Positions 47,917 to 58,253 of a stretch of DNA of 64,000 nucleotides are shown one piece after another. The first letter of the stretch is position 1. Each line of letters starts with the position of its first letter. The position numbers and the translations under genes are program-made. The notes below the pieces were generated by a model. That model was given only the letters and a program-made list of their open reading frames with translations. It made no database searches and had not been told where the DNA came from. Location: NCBI GenBank assembly GCA_036872755.1, contig JAVHNS010000018.1, forward strand, positions 124,001 to 188,000, read 5' to 3'. Source of the DNA: Orbilia blumenaviensis. Taxonomy: Eukaryota; Ascomycota; Orbiliomycetes; Orbiliales; Orbiliaceae.

Positions 47917-49010
47917 GTGATATACATTACCTACCTGATGGAGATCCGGGTCTTTCTTTTTTGTAGAGAGGTATGTCCCAAGCTTTTTCCCACATGTACA
48001 GGCTATTTTACAGGCTGAAAGAACATACAGCCTGCAGGTTATATTTCTCGCCTGGTTAAAGCATTTATTTGCATCTGATCCGTAGATACTCTTGGTTCAT
48101 CGATAGATTTGGAGGCACACACACACCCCATATTGTAAATCTACAAGGGCAGGCGGCGCAGTGGAAAAGAAAAACGTGTCTATTCTGCCGGATCTCGACG
48201 GTTCGGTATATATGAGCTTTTCCCTGATTTTGCGCATGTGGGCGCAAAGTTGCTAGTTGGCGAGTGGTTGCATGTTAATCATGAAAAAAGACCTTTGAAG
48301 GATCAGGGGTGTTTATGATGTGATTTGTGGGTTGGACGGGTTGCCGGGAACCTGGGTGTATCTGGTAATTCACTTAGTCCAAAGCAAATGCTAGCACGAT
48401 AAACTAAACCTGATTCTTCCGTTTGGTATATATTGAATTTTTTTTAGATTTTATGATTGTCGTCTGAATGATAATTATTTAGTAAATCTGCTTGTCCAGA
48501 CTAAGTTATAATGATTTTGAACCATTGCGTATTTTGATCACTTTTAGAACCCCAATCATTTGAGTCTGACGCTTCCCAAGTTTTACCAATTGCGGCCTTC
48601 GGAACTTCTTGACTTGGTGGGGTTGATCCGATATCCGCTAGCAGAGCTTCACATAGCGCTAGTTATAGCGGAACCCCCCGTTCTAGACTGCATTGCATTA
48701 CACTTCTACGGAGTAGTAGTATTATAAAGTCAGCCTACAAAAGGAATGTTAGTAGTGTTGATGCTGTTGGAAGGTACATGAAACGTCATGTGGGACCACG
48801 CCGGGGCGCATCTGCGCTGATGACGGGCCGAAGTGCCCACCCCTGCGTTTGAATGCCGACATGGGGCCCCGAGTCAAGTGCTTCTTCACGCCTCTCTTTG
48901 ACCGTTAGAATACGCAATTGCCAATTTCACCTCTTCCTGAGTTTTCCCCTTCCAATACTCCAGACTGGAGCCTTACCAGATACTGCCAAATATAATAATT
49001 GGGGTAAGGC

Positions 49011-49030
49011 GGCTAAATCACCCGGCTAAA
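49011..49030 (+). promoter_or_regulatory. Tandem GGCTAAA motifs, candidate XlnR/Xyr1 binding sites
   Basis: Two identical heptamers at 49011-49017 and 49024-49030, in the same orientation and 13 bases apart, about 640 bases before the xylanase ATG. GGCTAAA is the known binding core of XlnR/Xyr1, the fungal activators of xylanase genes. The motif is seen directly; its use is inference. Confidence 0.55.
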
Positions 49031-49420
49031 GTCCAGGGCCACGAAAAACCAAGCACAGGTTACCTTGGGTTGGCCGACACAGGCTATAATGTCCCCTCCC
49101 ACATACCCTGAAAGTGTGAGTTCTAAAGTTCGGGCTGTCCATCCGAACTTTTTTGTGTGGTCTTCTATTTTGAGTGTGGAGCGTGCATATATGTGTCAGA
49201 AGATGGATCTTCAGGGAAAAATTATCAAGGGAAGTTTTTCAATATATTCCGGAACACGACTAGATCATGAACGGACAAAGGACTAAAGAGGCCGGGGAAA
49301 CGGCACCTAGGGGGCTTGTTATTCAATTAGTCCCCATCAAGGTATCCACAGTTTAATCTTGCCTAGGCGACATGGGGTGAAGGGGCATGTATTGTCTCAG
49401 TATCGGAGATGGGATGAGAG

Positions 49421-49433
49421 AGATATATATAAA
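49421..49433 (+). promoter_or_regulatory. TATA-like element upstream of xylanase gene
   Basis: The run AGATATATATAAAG lies about 230 bases before the ATG at 49666. The distance allows for a leader of moderate length. The transcription start is unknown. Confidence 0.35.
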
Positions 49434-49665
49434 GACAAGATCATGGCCCGTTCTCTAAACGTCTCCTCCCTCAGATTGAAATAAGTTCAATTGTTCTTGT
49501 GAAAAGGGCATTAGCAAGTAAAAATCCGATCAGTGATCTGGAAAACCTTTCGAGGCCTCGGCATTTGGGCACTTCCTACGTTTTAAGTTTTATTTAACGA
49601 CTCGTTTCTTTTTCTTTTTAAAAAATCGCTTGGATCTGGTAATCTGAATTCGGAATTTTTTCACT

Positions 49666-51186
49666 ATGAAGACCTACGTCGCTCTTGCCATTGCGGCACC
49701 AGTTTTGGTTGCTGCCCAGCAGCCCATGTGGGGACAGTGTAAGTCTTGACGAATTTTATATTGGTAGTGAAGTACTAGAAGACAATTGACTAACCCCTCA
49801 ACAGGTGGTGGTATCGGCTGGACTGGCGGTACTAGCTGTGTCGCCGGAGCTGCTTGCTCTACTCTTAACCCATACTACGCTCAGTGCTTGTCTGCCTCTG
49901 GACAGACCACCACCCGTGCGACAACTGCTGCAACCACTGCACAGACCACCCCAGCTACTACCCCAGCTACCACTACCCTCCGCACGTCTACAACCACCCG
50001 CACAACTACTTCCGTTGTCCCAGCTGGCACCGGTCTTGACAACTTGATCAAGGCCAAGGGTAAGAAGTACGTCGGCTTCTGCGCCGATCCAGGTACTCTT
50101 AGCAATAGCCAGAATGCTGCTATCCTCAGGAGCGAGTCTGGACAGCTTACTCCTGAGAACTCCATGAAGTGGGAGTCTATCTCCCCCAACAGCCAGGGCT
50201 CTTACAACTGGGGCAATGCTGATCAGCTTGTTGCCTTCGCTGAGACTAACGGAAAGATGCTCCGTGGACACACTTTCGTCTGGCATCAGCAGATCCCACA
50301 ATGGTATGATACATCTAACCGAATCCGAAAGAATATATGCATTAATTGTGTTCTAATTCGTCTAAACAAAACAGGGTTAAGAACATCAACAACAAGGCCA
50401 CCCTCACCTCGGCCATCCAGACACACATTGCCGCCGTTATGGGCAGGTATAAGGGCAAGATCTATGCTTGGGATGTTGCCAACGAGGTCTTCGAAGACAG
50501 CGGAGCTATGCGTGACTCCGTTTTCTCCCGTGTCTTCGGTGACTGGACTTTCCTTGATGTCGCTTTCAACGCTGCCCGCGCTGCTGATCCAAATGCTTTG
50601 CTCTGCTTGAACGAGTATGCATATTCCGGTCTTCAATATTTGAGATTTGACATTCCGCTGACAGTTATATCACAGCTACAATCTGGACTACTCCAGCGCT
50701 AAGCTCACCAACTTCGTCGCTTTGGTCAAGACCCTTAAGGCCCGTGGTGTTCCAATCGACTGCGTTGGTTCCCAGTCCCACTTGGTCGTCGGAAACGGCG
50801 CCATCCCATCCTTCAAGACCACCCTCGACAGCTTGGCCACCACCAACACCGAGGTTCAGATCACTGAGCTCGATATCCGTACCAGCCAGTCCCCAAGCAG
50901 CTCCCAGATCTCCCAGCAGGTTACTGACTACAAGAACGTTGTCTCTGCTTGCATGAAGACCGCCGCTTGCTCCGGTATCACTGTTTGTAAGTTCCCTACT
51001 AGCACCTGAAAAACACTTCAATTCTCTTTTGAACGAGATCCTAACAAATTTATTACAGGGGGTGTCTCTGACAAGGACTCCTGGGTTCCACAAACCTTCA
51101 GCGGCCAAGGCTATGCCCTCATCTGGGACAACAACTTCAACAAGAAGGCCTGCTACCAGGGTTTCGTTGACGGAATCAACTCTTAA
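49666..51186 (+). CDS. Secreted endo-beta-1,4-xylanase, CBM1-GH10 (416 aa)
   Basis: Five exons: 49666-49738, 49805-50303, 50375-50614, 50676-50986 and 51059-51186, all in phase. Residues 1-17 form a signal peptide (MKTYVALAIAAPVLVAA). A fungal cellulose-binding module (CBM1, about 18-54; WGQCGGIGW, then CVAGAACSTLNPYYAQC) comes first, then a Thr-rich linker (about 55-93), then the GH10 barrel (about 96-414). Catalytic residues are in place: acid/base Glu228 in WDVANEVFED and nucleophile Glu335 in ITELDIR. RGHTFVWHQQIPQW, ending NDYNLDYS and WGVSDKDSW are further family marks. The enzyme cleaves internal xylan bonds in plant cell walls. The upstream GGCTAAA pair suggests xylose-responsive control. 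Confidence 0.95.
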
Positions 51187-52051
51187 ATTGTTGGTTCGAC
51201 TCTCACTTTCTCTACTAATTTTATCCAAGAGAGAGCACTATAAGTGAACGACGAGCGTACATAAAAAACTCAAAACACCATGCTCCGGGGATTCCTCTTG
51301 TTCCTCTCCCCCTTAGGAGCTGTACATATCTAGCACGCCTGAAAAGGCTTTCCATTTGTTGAGTGCATTTTTTGGTCTTAAGTTTTTACTTGCTGGGGTG
51401 GGGTTATTGATGGATTCTGATGTAATATATTTCTAAACCAAAATTTATTATATATATATGACCAATTATTTTGACATTGGAATATATTTTCGTATAATCC
51501 TAGCGCATTGACCAATTCGTGCTACATGTGATCGATGATCATAACTTTCCGACCTGTCGTGGCACGGCATACAGAGGTTCGTGAGAGTGTGGTACTTTGT
51601 GTGTTGCAATTTGCTGACATAATCAACATGTGTAACCACACCAGAATCCATTGATGGTCATCCCTGGCCTGTGGAACGCGCGGGAGGGTTCCGAGTGCCA
51701 TGTTGCACAATTTCCGTAGACGAGGGCCAGAACTCTCGTTATCGGTAGCATACACTGATCGAGCTTTGAGTTGGTTTTCGTTCTACCCCTCTTCTTCGAC
51801 CTGGTTCTACGTCATTAGGAATTGGGCTGGCTTTGTTTCGAAGGCCAATATATGTAGGTCCAAGAATTCAATATAAATGGCACGGCTGGTCTACTCGCGT
51901 CAATGCAATGTGTCTCGCTAACGCACAGCTGTATAGCTGCAGGGTCTACATTATAGTTTCATTTATACACCTTACTCTGACAACTTAATAACTCTTGGCT
52001 GCTACTTTATTGTTCCGAAAGATACCCAGCTGTCACTGGTTGATTAAAATC
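51187..52051. other. Spacer between xylanase and carboxypeptidase genes
   Basis: About 865 bases holding the xylanase 3' region and the carboxypeptidase promoter. No coding signal. Confidence 0.5.
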
Positions 52052-53842
52052 ATGGGCAATCCCGAAGTTCTACCACACAAAGATAATGAGAGTTTGGCGG
52101 AGTTTTGGCAGCGCCATGATGAAAGACGTGGGAGATATCGAAAATACTTCCGCAAGCTCCTTCCACTTCTCGGTATTACGGTGCTAGGCGCTGCCTTCTA
52201 TATCACGTACATTTCTTCTTTCCGGGTCACCCACTGCAAGGCTGCTTTTTCGATTCTCAGCAATAAATTTCCATACGCCCACAAACCGCAAACACATATC
52301 CATCGACGTAAAAAAGTCGAGGAATTATGTCCCCTCGTCGAGCCAATATTCCCCGAGTATACCCGGGAACTTGAGCACCTTGAAGCCCATCTCCGGACCC
52401 GAGAGTATGCACTCTGGTCTGCCAAAGCTCTTGGTGGCGCGATTAAGATACGAACGGATGTTTTTGATGATTTTGGCCCTGTGGGGAGGGATCCGAGATG
52501 GTCACGGATGGATAAGTATAGTGAATACCTCAGGGATACCTTTCCACTGATTCACGAGAAACTAGCGATGGAGTATATCAATGGCTATGGGCTGATTTAC
52601 ACCCTGAAGGGTTCAAATGAGGATCTGAAGCCTATTCTATTGTTGGCTCACCAGGATGTCGTTCCAGTTTCGAATGAAACATTGGATGAATGGGACCATG
52701 GTCCGTGGTCTGGCGATTTCGATGGGCGCTATATTTGGGGTAGAGGAGCAATAGATGATAAAAACCAGCTGATAGCGCTCATGGAGTCTATTGAGTTGCT
52801 ATTACATTCTCAATTTCGCCCTTCTCGTACAGTGGTTCTGGCATTTGGCTTTGACGAAGAAGTTGGTGGTGGCCAAGGAGCGCAGTTTCTTGGACAGGCA
52901 CTTTACTCTGATTATGGACGTAATGGGTTTGCGACTATCATCGATGAGGGCACCGCTATGATAGACGGGTTTGGCTCACAATTCTTGGTTATTAGTACTG
53001 CAGAAAAGGGATTTATGAATCAACAGATTAGCATAAAAACGCCTGGCGGACATGCTTCAATGCCACCAAAGCACACGAGCATTGGGATCATGGCAGAGAT
53101 CATCGTGGCATTGGAAAACAATCCATTTGAAAGAGAGCTATCAGATGATAACCCGCTCAAGAACTTTATTGATTGCGCAGCCGCCTGGGCGGATGATTTC
53201 CCAGACGAACTCAGGAGATATATCGAGAATGAAGATAAAAAGTCACTAGCAGATGCGCTCGTGGAGTGGGATCTTCGCTATGACGCCGACTTACGAACTA
53301 CTACTGCAGTCACAGCGATCAATGGGGGGACAAAAGTCAACGCTCTACCTGAGTTTGTAATTGCTGGGATGAATCATCGCATTCGCCGGGGATCCAGCAC
53401 TTGGGAAGTCACGAATGCCACCGAAAGGATCGTCTCAGAAATTGCAAAGAAATATGGATTAGAGGTCATCGCTTACCCCGAAGATGGGGCCGAATACCCG
53501 GAATCTTCTATTACTATTCAAGCTTACGATCGAAGAGAGCCATCGCCACTTACCAGCTCTCGAGTCGACATCCAAACAGCCTTCAAAATTGTCGCAGGCA
53601 CGACCCGCGCAGTATTTGGAGAAGACTTAATTGTAACACCTGGCTTGAATATGGGAAATACGGATACTTTCTGGTATACCAAGCTTTCCGAAAACATCTT
53701 TCGCTACGCACCTATGCCGCTTGTGAAGAAGAATATGCATTCGACGAATGAGCATGTGTCGCTACGTGGGCACCTAGGAATGGTGCATTGGTTTGTCAAT
53801 TTCATTTTGAATATGGATACTCTTGAGGATACATATTGGTAG
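52052..53842 (+). CDS. M20 family metallopeptidase, vacuolar carboxypeptidase S-like (596 aa)
   Basis: Single exon. The ATG at 52052 is the first in frame. A cytosolic N-terminal tail is followed by one membrane helix (about 36-55), giving the type II topology of yeast Cps1. The two-metal site is recognisable: His200 and Asp202 (LLLAHQDVVPV), Asp235 (GRGAIDDK), Glu269 and Glu270 (DEEVGG) and His568 (NEHVSLRGH). His334 (GGHASMPPKH) lies in the dimerisation/lid region. Family members release C-terminal residues from short peptides in the vacuole lumen. Length is close to the family norm. Confidence 0.92.
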   Translation: MGNPEVLPHKDNESLAEFWQRHDERRGRYRKYFRKLLPLLGITVLGAAFYITYISSFRVTHCKAAFSILSNKFPYAHKPQTHIHRRKKVEELCPLVEPIFPEYTRELEHLEAHLRTREYALWSAKALGGAIKIRTDVFDDFGPVGRDPRWSRMDKYSEYLRDTFPLIHEKLAMEYINGYGLIYTLKGSNEDLKPILLLAHQDVVPVSNETLDEWDHGPWSGDFDGRYIWGRGAIDDKNQLIALMESIELLLHSQFRPSRTVVLAFGFDEEVGGGQGAQFLGQALYSDYGRNGFATIIDEGTAMIDGFGSQFLVISTAEKGFMNQQISIKTPGGHASMPPKHTSIGIMAEIIVALENNPFERELSDDNPLKNFIDCAAAWADDFPDELRRYIENEDKKSLADALVEWDLRYDADLRTTTAVTAINGGTKVNALPEFVIAGMNHRIRRGSSTWEVTNATERIVSEIAKKYGLEVIAYPEDGAEYPESSITIQAYDRREPSPLTSSRVDIQTAFKIVAGTTRAVFGEDLIVTPGLNMGNTDTFWYTKLSENIFRYAPMPLVKKNMHSTNEHVSLRGHLGMVHWFVNFILNMDTLEDTYW

Positions 53843-55055
53843 TTATATTGCCGGGGACATTTGGTGGATCCTTGGTAGGAATCATTGTTTTTCATATGCA
53901 TTATGAATTTCGAAATTTCACAGAATGGAAAAGAGTTATCAAACTAGGCGAATGTTTAGTGATAGTGAAGGCGCTGCGACACATAGCCCTCAATTAGTTA
54001 CGAGCAGGCCCAATAACCAAGTTCCTCTCGCATTGCTTCATTTTGCAAATTTGTTAGCGCCCTATCTTCCTACTGGCCATAGAAACCTTCATTATTACTA
54101 CATCCACCACCCCCGCAGTTCGGATTTAATGTGAATATTGTATGGTGGAGTTGTAGGTCATACAGAAAGTCATTGCTTGATCGACAAGCACACCAGTTGC
54201 ATTCGCACAGAATACAGGGTTCTTTAGATCGGGCCCGAACTGATCAAATAAGTCAACCCGATAGGGAGGTCATTTGTAGGTATAAGACGGGAAATACCGA
54301 GGCCGTCTTCGCATTAAGACTACGGCCCGCATTGGATTTGCGGGGGTAACACGGACAAGGATGACTCCAAAGGTGCTTAGACTCCGATTTGATGGAAGCG
54401 GGTTGAAGAGGCAGATTTACCTAGATAAAGGGATTTTTAAGACGCTCAACTCTGCCGTAGAAGCCGTGATATATTATTTGATTTATGGGGGTTTTAGTGT
54501 AACAAGTACTACGTTAGTTAGCGAGAATCCCATGGCTGCTGAGCTAAGCTGTGTGACATTGTCACATCCCCGGTCTTGGAAATTAGTCTCCACGAAATGG
54601 CCGTCACATCCTAAATATCCTTATCATAGCAAACCGGTATGGTTTTTAATGGCTATAAACTTAAACTAACAATATACGTTTAGTTCATGCTCACTAGAAC
54701 GTGCCTTGACCGAAACTAAGTGAAGAACAGGCTGTACAAGGTTTCGCTAGTTACGAGACTTAATATAGAGAGCTGCACTGACTGTTTCATTTTTGACTAG
54801 AATGTCGATATGATTAAGAGCTTAAGGTTTAAGGATCTTGTACCGCGAGACTTAATCCCATGATAGATTGTATTGATGATTTTGGTTAGCGCATGGATGC
54901 TTTACATATATGGATGTTTCATGGTGACGTTTGGGTACTCGAAACTATACTGTGTTCCGTGTTGCGTGTTCCGCGAAGAATTTAGACTGTTGCCAGTTAC
55001 TTTGCTATATTCAAATTGAAGGTACAGAAATTGATCCTGTGTCGGAAAGTATAGA
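53843..55055. other. Spacer between convergent genes
   Basis: About 1.2 kb. ORFs at 53925-54669 have no domain signature and no consistent exon chain. Nothing supported. Confidence 0.5.
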
Positions 55056-56078
55056 TTATGCCGTAGCCTGAACCACCGCTGACAGTTTAGCTATATGCTC
55101 TGGCGACGTTTTGCAGCACCCCCCGAGAACAATACTCCCCCAACATCCTTCGTTTGCCGTTTCTTGGGCAATCTCGACTAATAGTTTACACCACTTCTCG
55201 ACCTCTGCCATCCCATTCTCATCACTCCACGTCTTTGTATGAACGTCATATGTTAGGCCACCATCGGGATATAACACCAAGAAAACATCTTCCTTTTGTA
55301 CCCCCATTACTTTGATAGTTTTTGAATATATCTTCACTATCTCCTTCAAATCTTCAAGTTTTGTGCAATTAATTCCAATACCTCTTTTTGCGCTTCCGGT
55401 AGGTAATTCCCTAAAGACTTCATTTGTAATATTGGTGATAATTTCTTCGTTTGGCACCTCAGTATAAACCATACTTATCCACGCTATTTTGTACTTAAAT
55501 TCATCTGAATTCATAACTCTTCGAATCGCTGTGACCTCGTCAAGTCTTTTATAGGGCACTGTTTCAAAGGCCAAAACATCCATTCGATCAAATGCATCAC
55601 CAGATGCGCCCTTAAACGCCCGAAGCCGGTCTCGATGCCATCTCTCTAACTCATGCACCGCGCCGCCTGAATCGGCGTTATATGGCGGGGGGTAAACTCC
55701 AGAATATTCCTGGCTAGGATGTAGGCACATCCCAAAAGGCCCAAGGCTTAACGCAATTTGTGCTGCACCAAGCGTTGTGTCCAGACCTTTGGCCGTATCA
55801 ACTGCAATCTGCATAGCAGCATGATATATCTTTTGCATCGTCTGATCCTTGTCCGAAACTCCACTCCGAAGCAGAGTTTCGTGGCAAAGCTGATAGCTTG
55901 CCGTTTCGATACATTGTGCGCCTGCTTTGATATATTGGGCGTGGACGTCAGTTAGTCGACTGGGGTTGTGCAATAGGTCGATTGATGACCAGAGCGGCGA
56001 GGTTGAGGCTTCTGGAGATGTGGTGTCGCAGAGGAGGGTGCCCAGTGCCCCGTCGAGGATAGTGATATTAGTCGGCAT
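55056..56078 (-). CDS. Homocysteine S-methyltransferase (340 aa)
   Basis: Single exon from an ATG at 56078 (MPTNITILDGALGTLL). The opening ILDGALGT, the segment HAQYIKAGAQCIETASYQ and the AFETVP strand are standard for the Hcy-methyltransferase barrel. All three zinc ligands are present: Cys238 (GINCTK) and Cys321-Cys322 (LGGCCKTSPEHI). The family transfers the methyl group of S-methylmethionine or S-adenosylmethionine to homocysteine to make methionine, in the cytosol. The length matches yeast Mht1 and Sam4. Confidence 0.92.
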   Translation of the reverse strand: MPTNITILDGALGTLLCDTTSPEASTSPLWSSIDLLHNPSRLTDVHAQYIKAGAQCIETASYQLCHETLLRSGVSDKDQTMQKIYHAAMQIAVDTAKGLDTTLGAAQIALSLGPFGMCLHPSQEYSGVYPPPYNADSGGAVHELERWHRDRLRAFKGASGDAFDRMDVLAFETVPYKRLDEVTAIRRVMNSDEFKYKIAWISMVYTEVPNEEIITNITNEVFRELPTGSAKRGIGINCTKLEDLKEIVKIYSKTIKVMGVQKEDVFLVLYPDGGLTYDVHTKTWSDENGMAEVEKWCKLLVEIAQETANEGCWGSIVLGGCCKTSPEHIAKLSAVVQATA

Positions 56079-56654
56079 GGGAGGCTGGTTGGTGGCTGGC
56101 TTTAGAGATATATATTAATATTTCCGATCTTTTATGCATGCAGATTGCATCGGTTGGCTGACTTGGCTGGGTGGTTTAGTGATCGGTCCCAGATTGAGTC
56201 CTAACCTAGCAAGGCCCATAGGCCTATCCTGGCTTTGGCTAGCCTTCAAATTAGCCGCTGTGTGGTATTTTCAGAATACAACGCAGAAATGGGAACGGTT
56301 GTGAATGACGATTTTGATGTTTGGTAGATGTTCGCTCATATATTCATAAATTCGTTAGGCGTGGTGTAGTAGTATTCTAGATACAGAGTTGTACAATTTG
56401 AGAGAGGAGAAATAAGAAAGAAAAAATAGAAAATCATGATACAAAGGAAATAAAATGGCAAGTAACGCCCCTGTGTGTCCCATAAATTGTAACGCCCGTT
56501 CCTGTCGTCGTTATTCATTGCGGGTATGAATGATCCAGCCTTCATGCGCATATATAAATATCCAAATACGCCATAAATAAAGATAAACGCCATCCGAAAC
56601 CGAGATTAACTCCAAATGTAAAAGAAAAAAATATGTCGTAAAAAAAGTGGGGGA
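56079..56654. other. Spacer, no supported gene
   Basis: 576 bases holding the promoter of the methyltransferase gene and the 3' region of the next minus-strand gene. An unrecognised short minus-strand ORF is not supported. Confidence 0.5.
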
Positions 56655-58253
56655 TTATTCCACAACAACAATTCCACTATCCCTATCCGTATTATCAGTC
56701 ATGTCAATATCCTCGGCTTCATCTTTTTTTCCATAATCTGTAACTTCGTCTTCCTTTCCAGTAAAATCTTTTGCTGTATCCATCTTATCTTCGTTATCAT
56801 CATCTTCACCATCATCTTCTTTTGGCAAGAAAGCTCTTCCACTCTTTGTTGCGGCCCCGCCGTATTCCATCATATCTTTGCCAGAAACAGGACACTGACA
56901 CCAAGTGCACCAGGCACCATACCTACCGTCCTTAGGGCAAATCTTACCACAAACGCATCTTTTAATTCTATGCCCCCCATTTAACCGAGCCTCTTTCGAC
57001 ACTCTGGGCCTTATTATGATCCCATATTTATTCTTTCTTCTTCTCGGTCGCTTAGTGACCAGCACTCCGTCCGGCCCGCCGAACTTAGCGTCATTCTCAA
57101 GCCATGCTGATTCCGCGCATCCCTTGCACTGGAACCACATATCTGTTGGAAGCCCCTGTGCGTCTCTTAGAACGCAGGTGCACATCTCGACTGGGCCGAT
57201 TCCGCCAGGTGGCGGCGGCGCAGGCTGTGGGCATCGGGAGCAAAGGTAGCGGATACGGGAGCGGAGACGATGTGATTCTGCTGTATGACCCGGAGGGGCT
57301 GATAGTGCCCATATAGACTTTTCGCCATATGTTTCGTGAGAGATGCAGACCTGTGATCGATGAATTTTTAATTAGTATATGCATCAGGTGTATAAAAAAA
57401 GGTATAGAATACTTACATCGCATTTGGGGACTTTGCACTGGACATCCCCATTTTTATAATCGTTCCACCTGTTCGAATTATATGGCCGAACCCAATCGCA
57501 GGGAACCACATCAACTCCAGGGTCTTCATCAGGGAATCGCAGATCATGATTATAACATTTTGGAATTATCTTTTTGATCTTTTCCTTCGCTTTCTTTGGT
57601 TGAGCTCTCTTGGACCTAACATTCCCCGATTTTCGTAGAGCAATGGCTTCCACAAGAAGTTCTTCCGGGATAATCGCGCTGTCGTCAGAGACAAGTGAGA
57701 CTGGTGAAGATGGAATATCATCATGTTGTCTAACTGCGAATTCACGATTTCCAGCGCTGGCAGAGAATCTAATCTGCGCTGGAGTTGGCATATCCTGTAG
57801 GATTTCGGACTCGAGATGTCGATAGCTTGTATCAATATCAATTTGCTGCTGTTGCTGTTGTAGCTGAAGGCTTTGTTTCTTGGCCGAGGGGCTTTCCTCT
57901 CCGACCAATGTAACCGTTGAAGAACGCTGAACAGGTGTAGCCGCTGGGGTCAACAGTCCATAAACCGGCGCCAACCCCTTGATAAGCCTCTGAAGAAGCG
58001 GCGATTTGTACTGTCCTTTCTGTGGAGTAGTACTAGTGGTTGCCACTGGAGGTTTCCAACAAGTACTATCCTTCGGTCCGAAATTATATTTCGTTGAGTC
58101 TGGTGGTGTTTGAATGCTGTAATGGTTGTGATTTGTGATATGAATGTTCACCGTCGATGCCAGCGGCGGAAGAGCGGGTAGTGAAAGAGGAGTAGAGGGT
58201 GGAGGGGTAGGGTAGCCGTAAAACGACGACTTGGGGGTTTGTTGGAGACCCAT
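56655..58253 (-). CDS. Unrecognised Cys-rich protein, probable zinc binder (510 aa)
   Basis: Two exons on the minus strand, 57417-58253 and 56655-57350. The 66-base intron has GTAAGT and CAG ends, and the join is in phase. The first half is Pro/Ser/Thr-rich with a poly-Gln patch and looks disordered; a basic patch near GNVRSKRAQPKKAKEKIKK could be a nuclear signal. The second half is dense in Cys pairs: CKVPKCDVC, CSRC, MCTC, CKGC, then CVCGKIC and WCTWCQC, separated by Trp/Pro-containing segments. The tail (about 455-510) is Asp/Glu-rich. It is probably a nuclear, zinc-stabilised protein, but the spacing fits no RING, PHD or Zn2Cys6 pattern that I know. Confidence 0.75.

Larger units (their letters stand above)
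46610..49665. other. Spacer and xylanase promoter region
   Basis: About 3.1 kb without a supported gene. It holds a perfect 15-base inverted repeat (47847-47916), paired GGCTAAA motifs (49011-49030) and a TATA-like run near 49421-49433 that could serve the xylanase. Confidence 0.5.

Noticed and set aside
53925..54669. Three short plus-strand ORFs after the carboxypeptidase
   Set aside because: No domain, no consistent splice chain and no coding-like composition.
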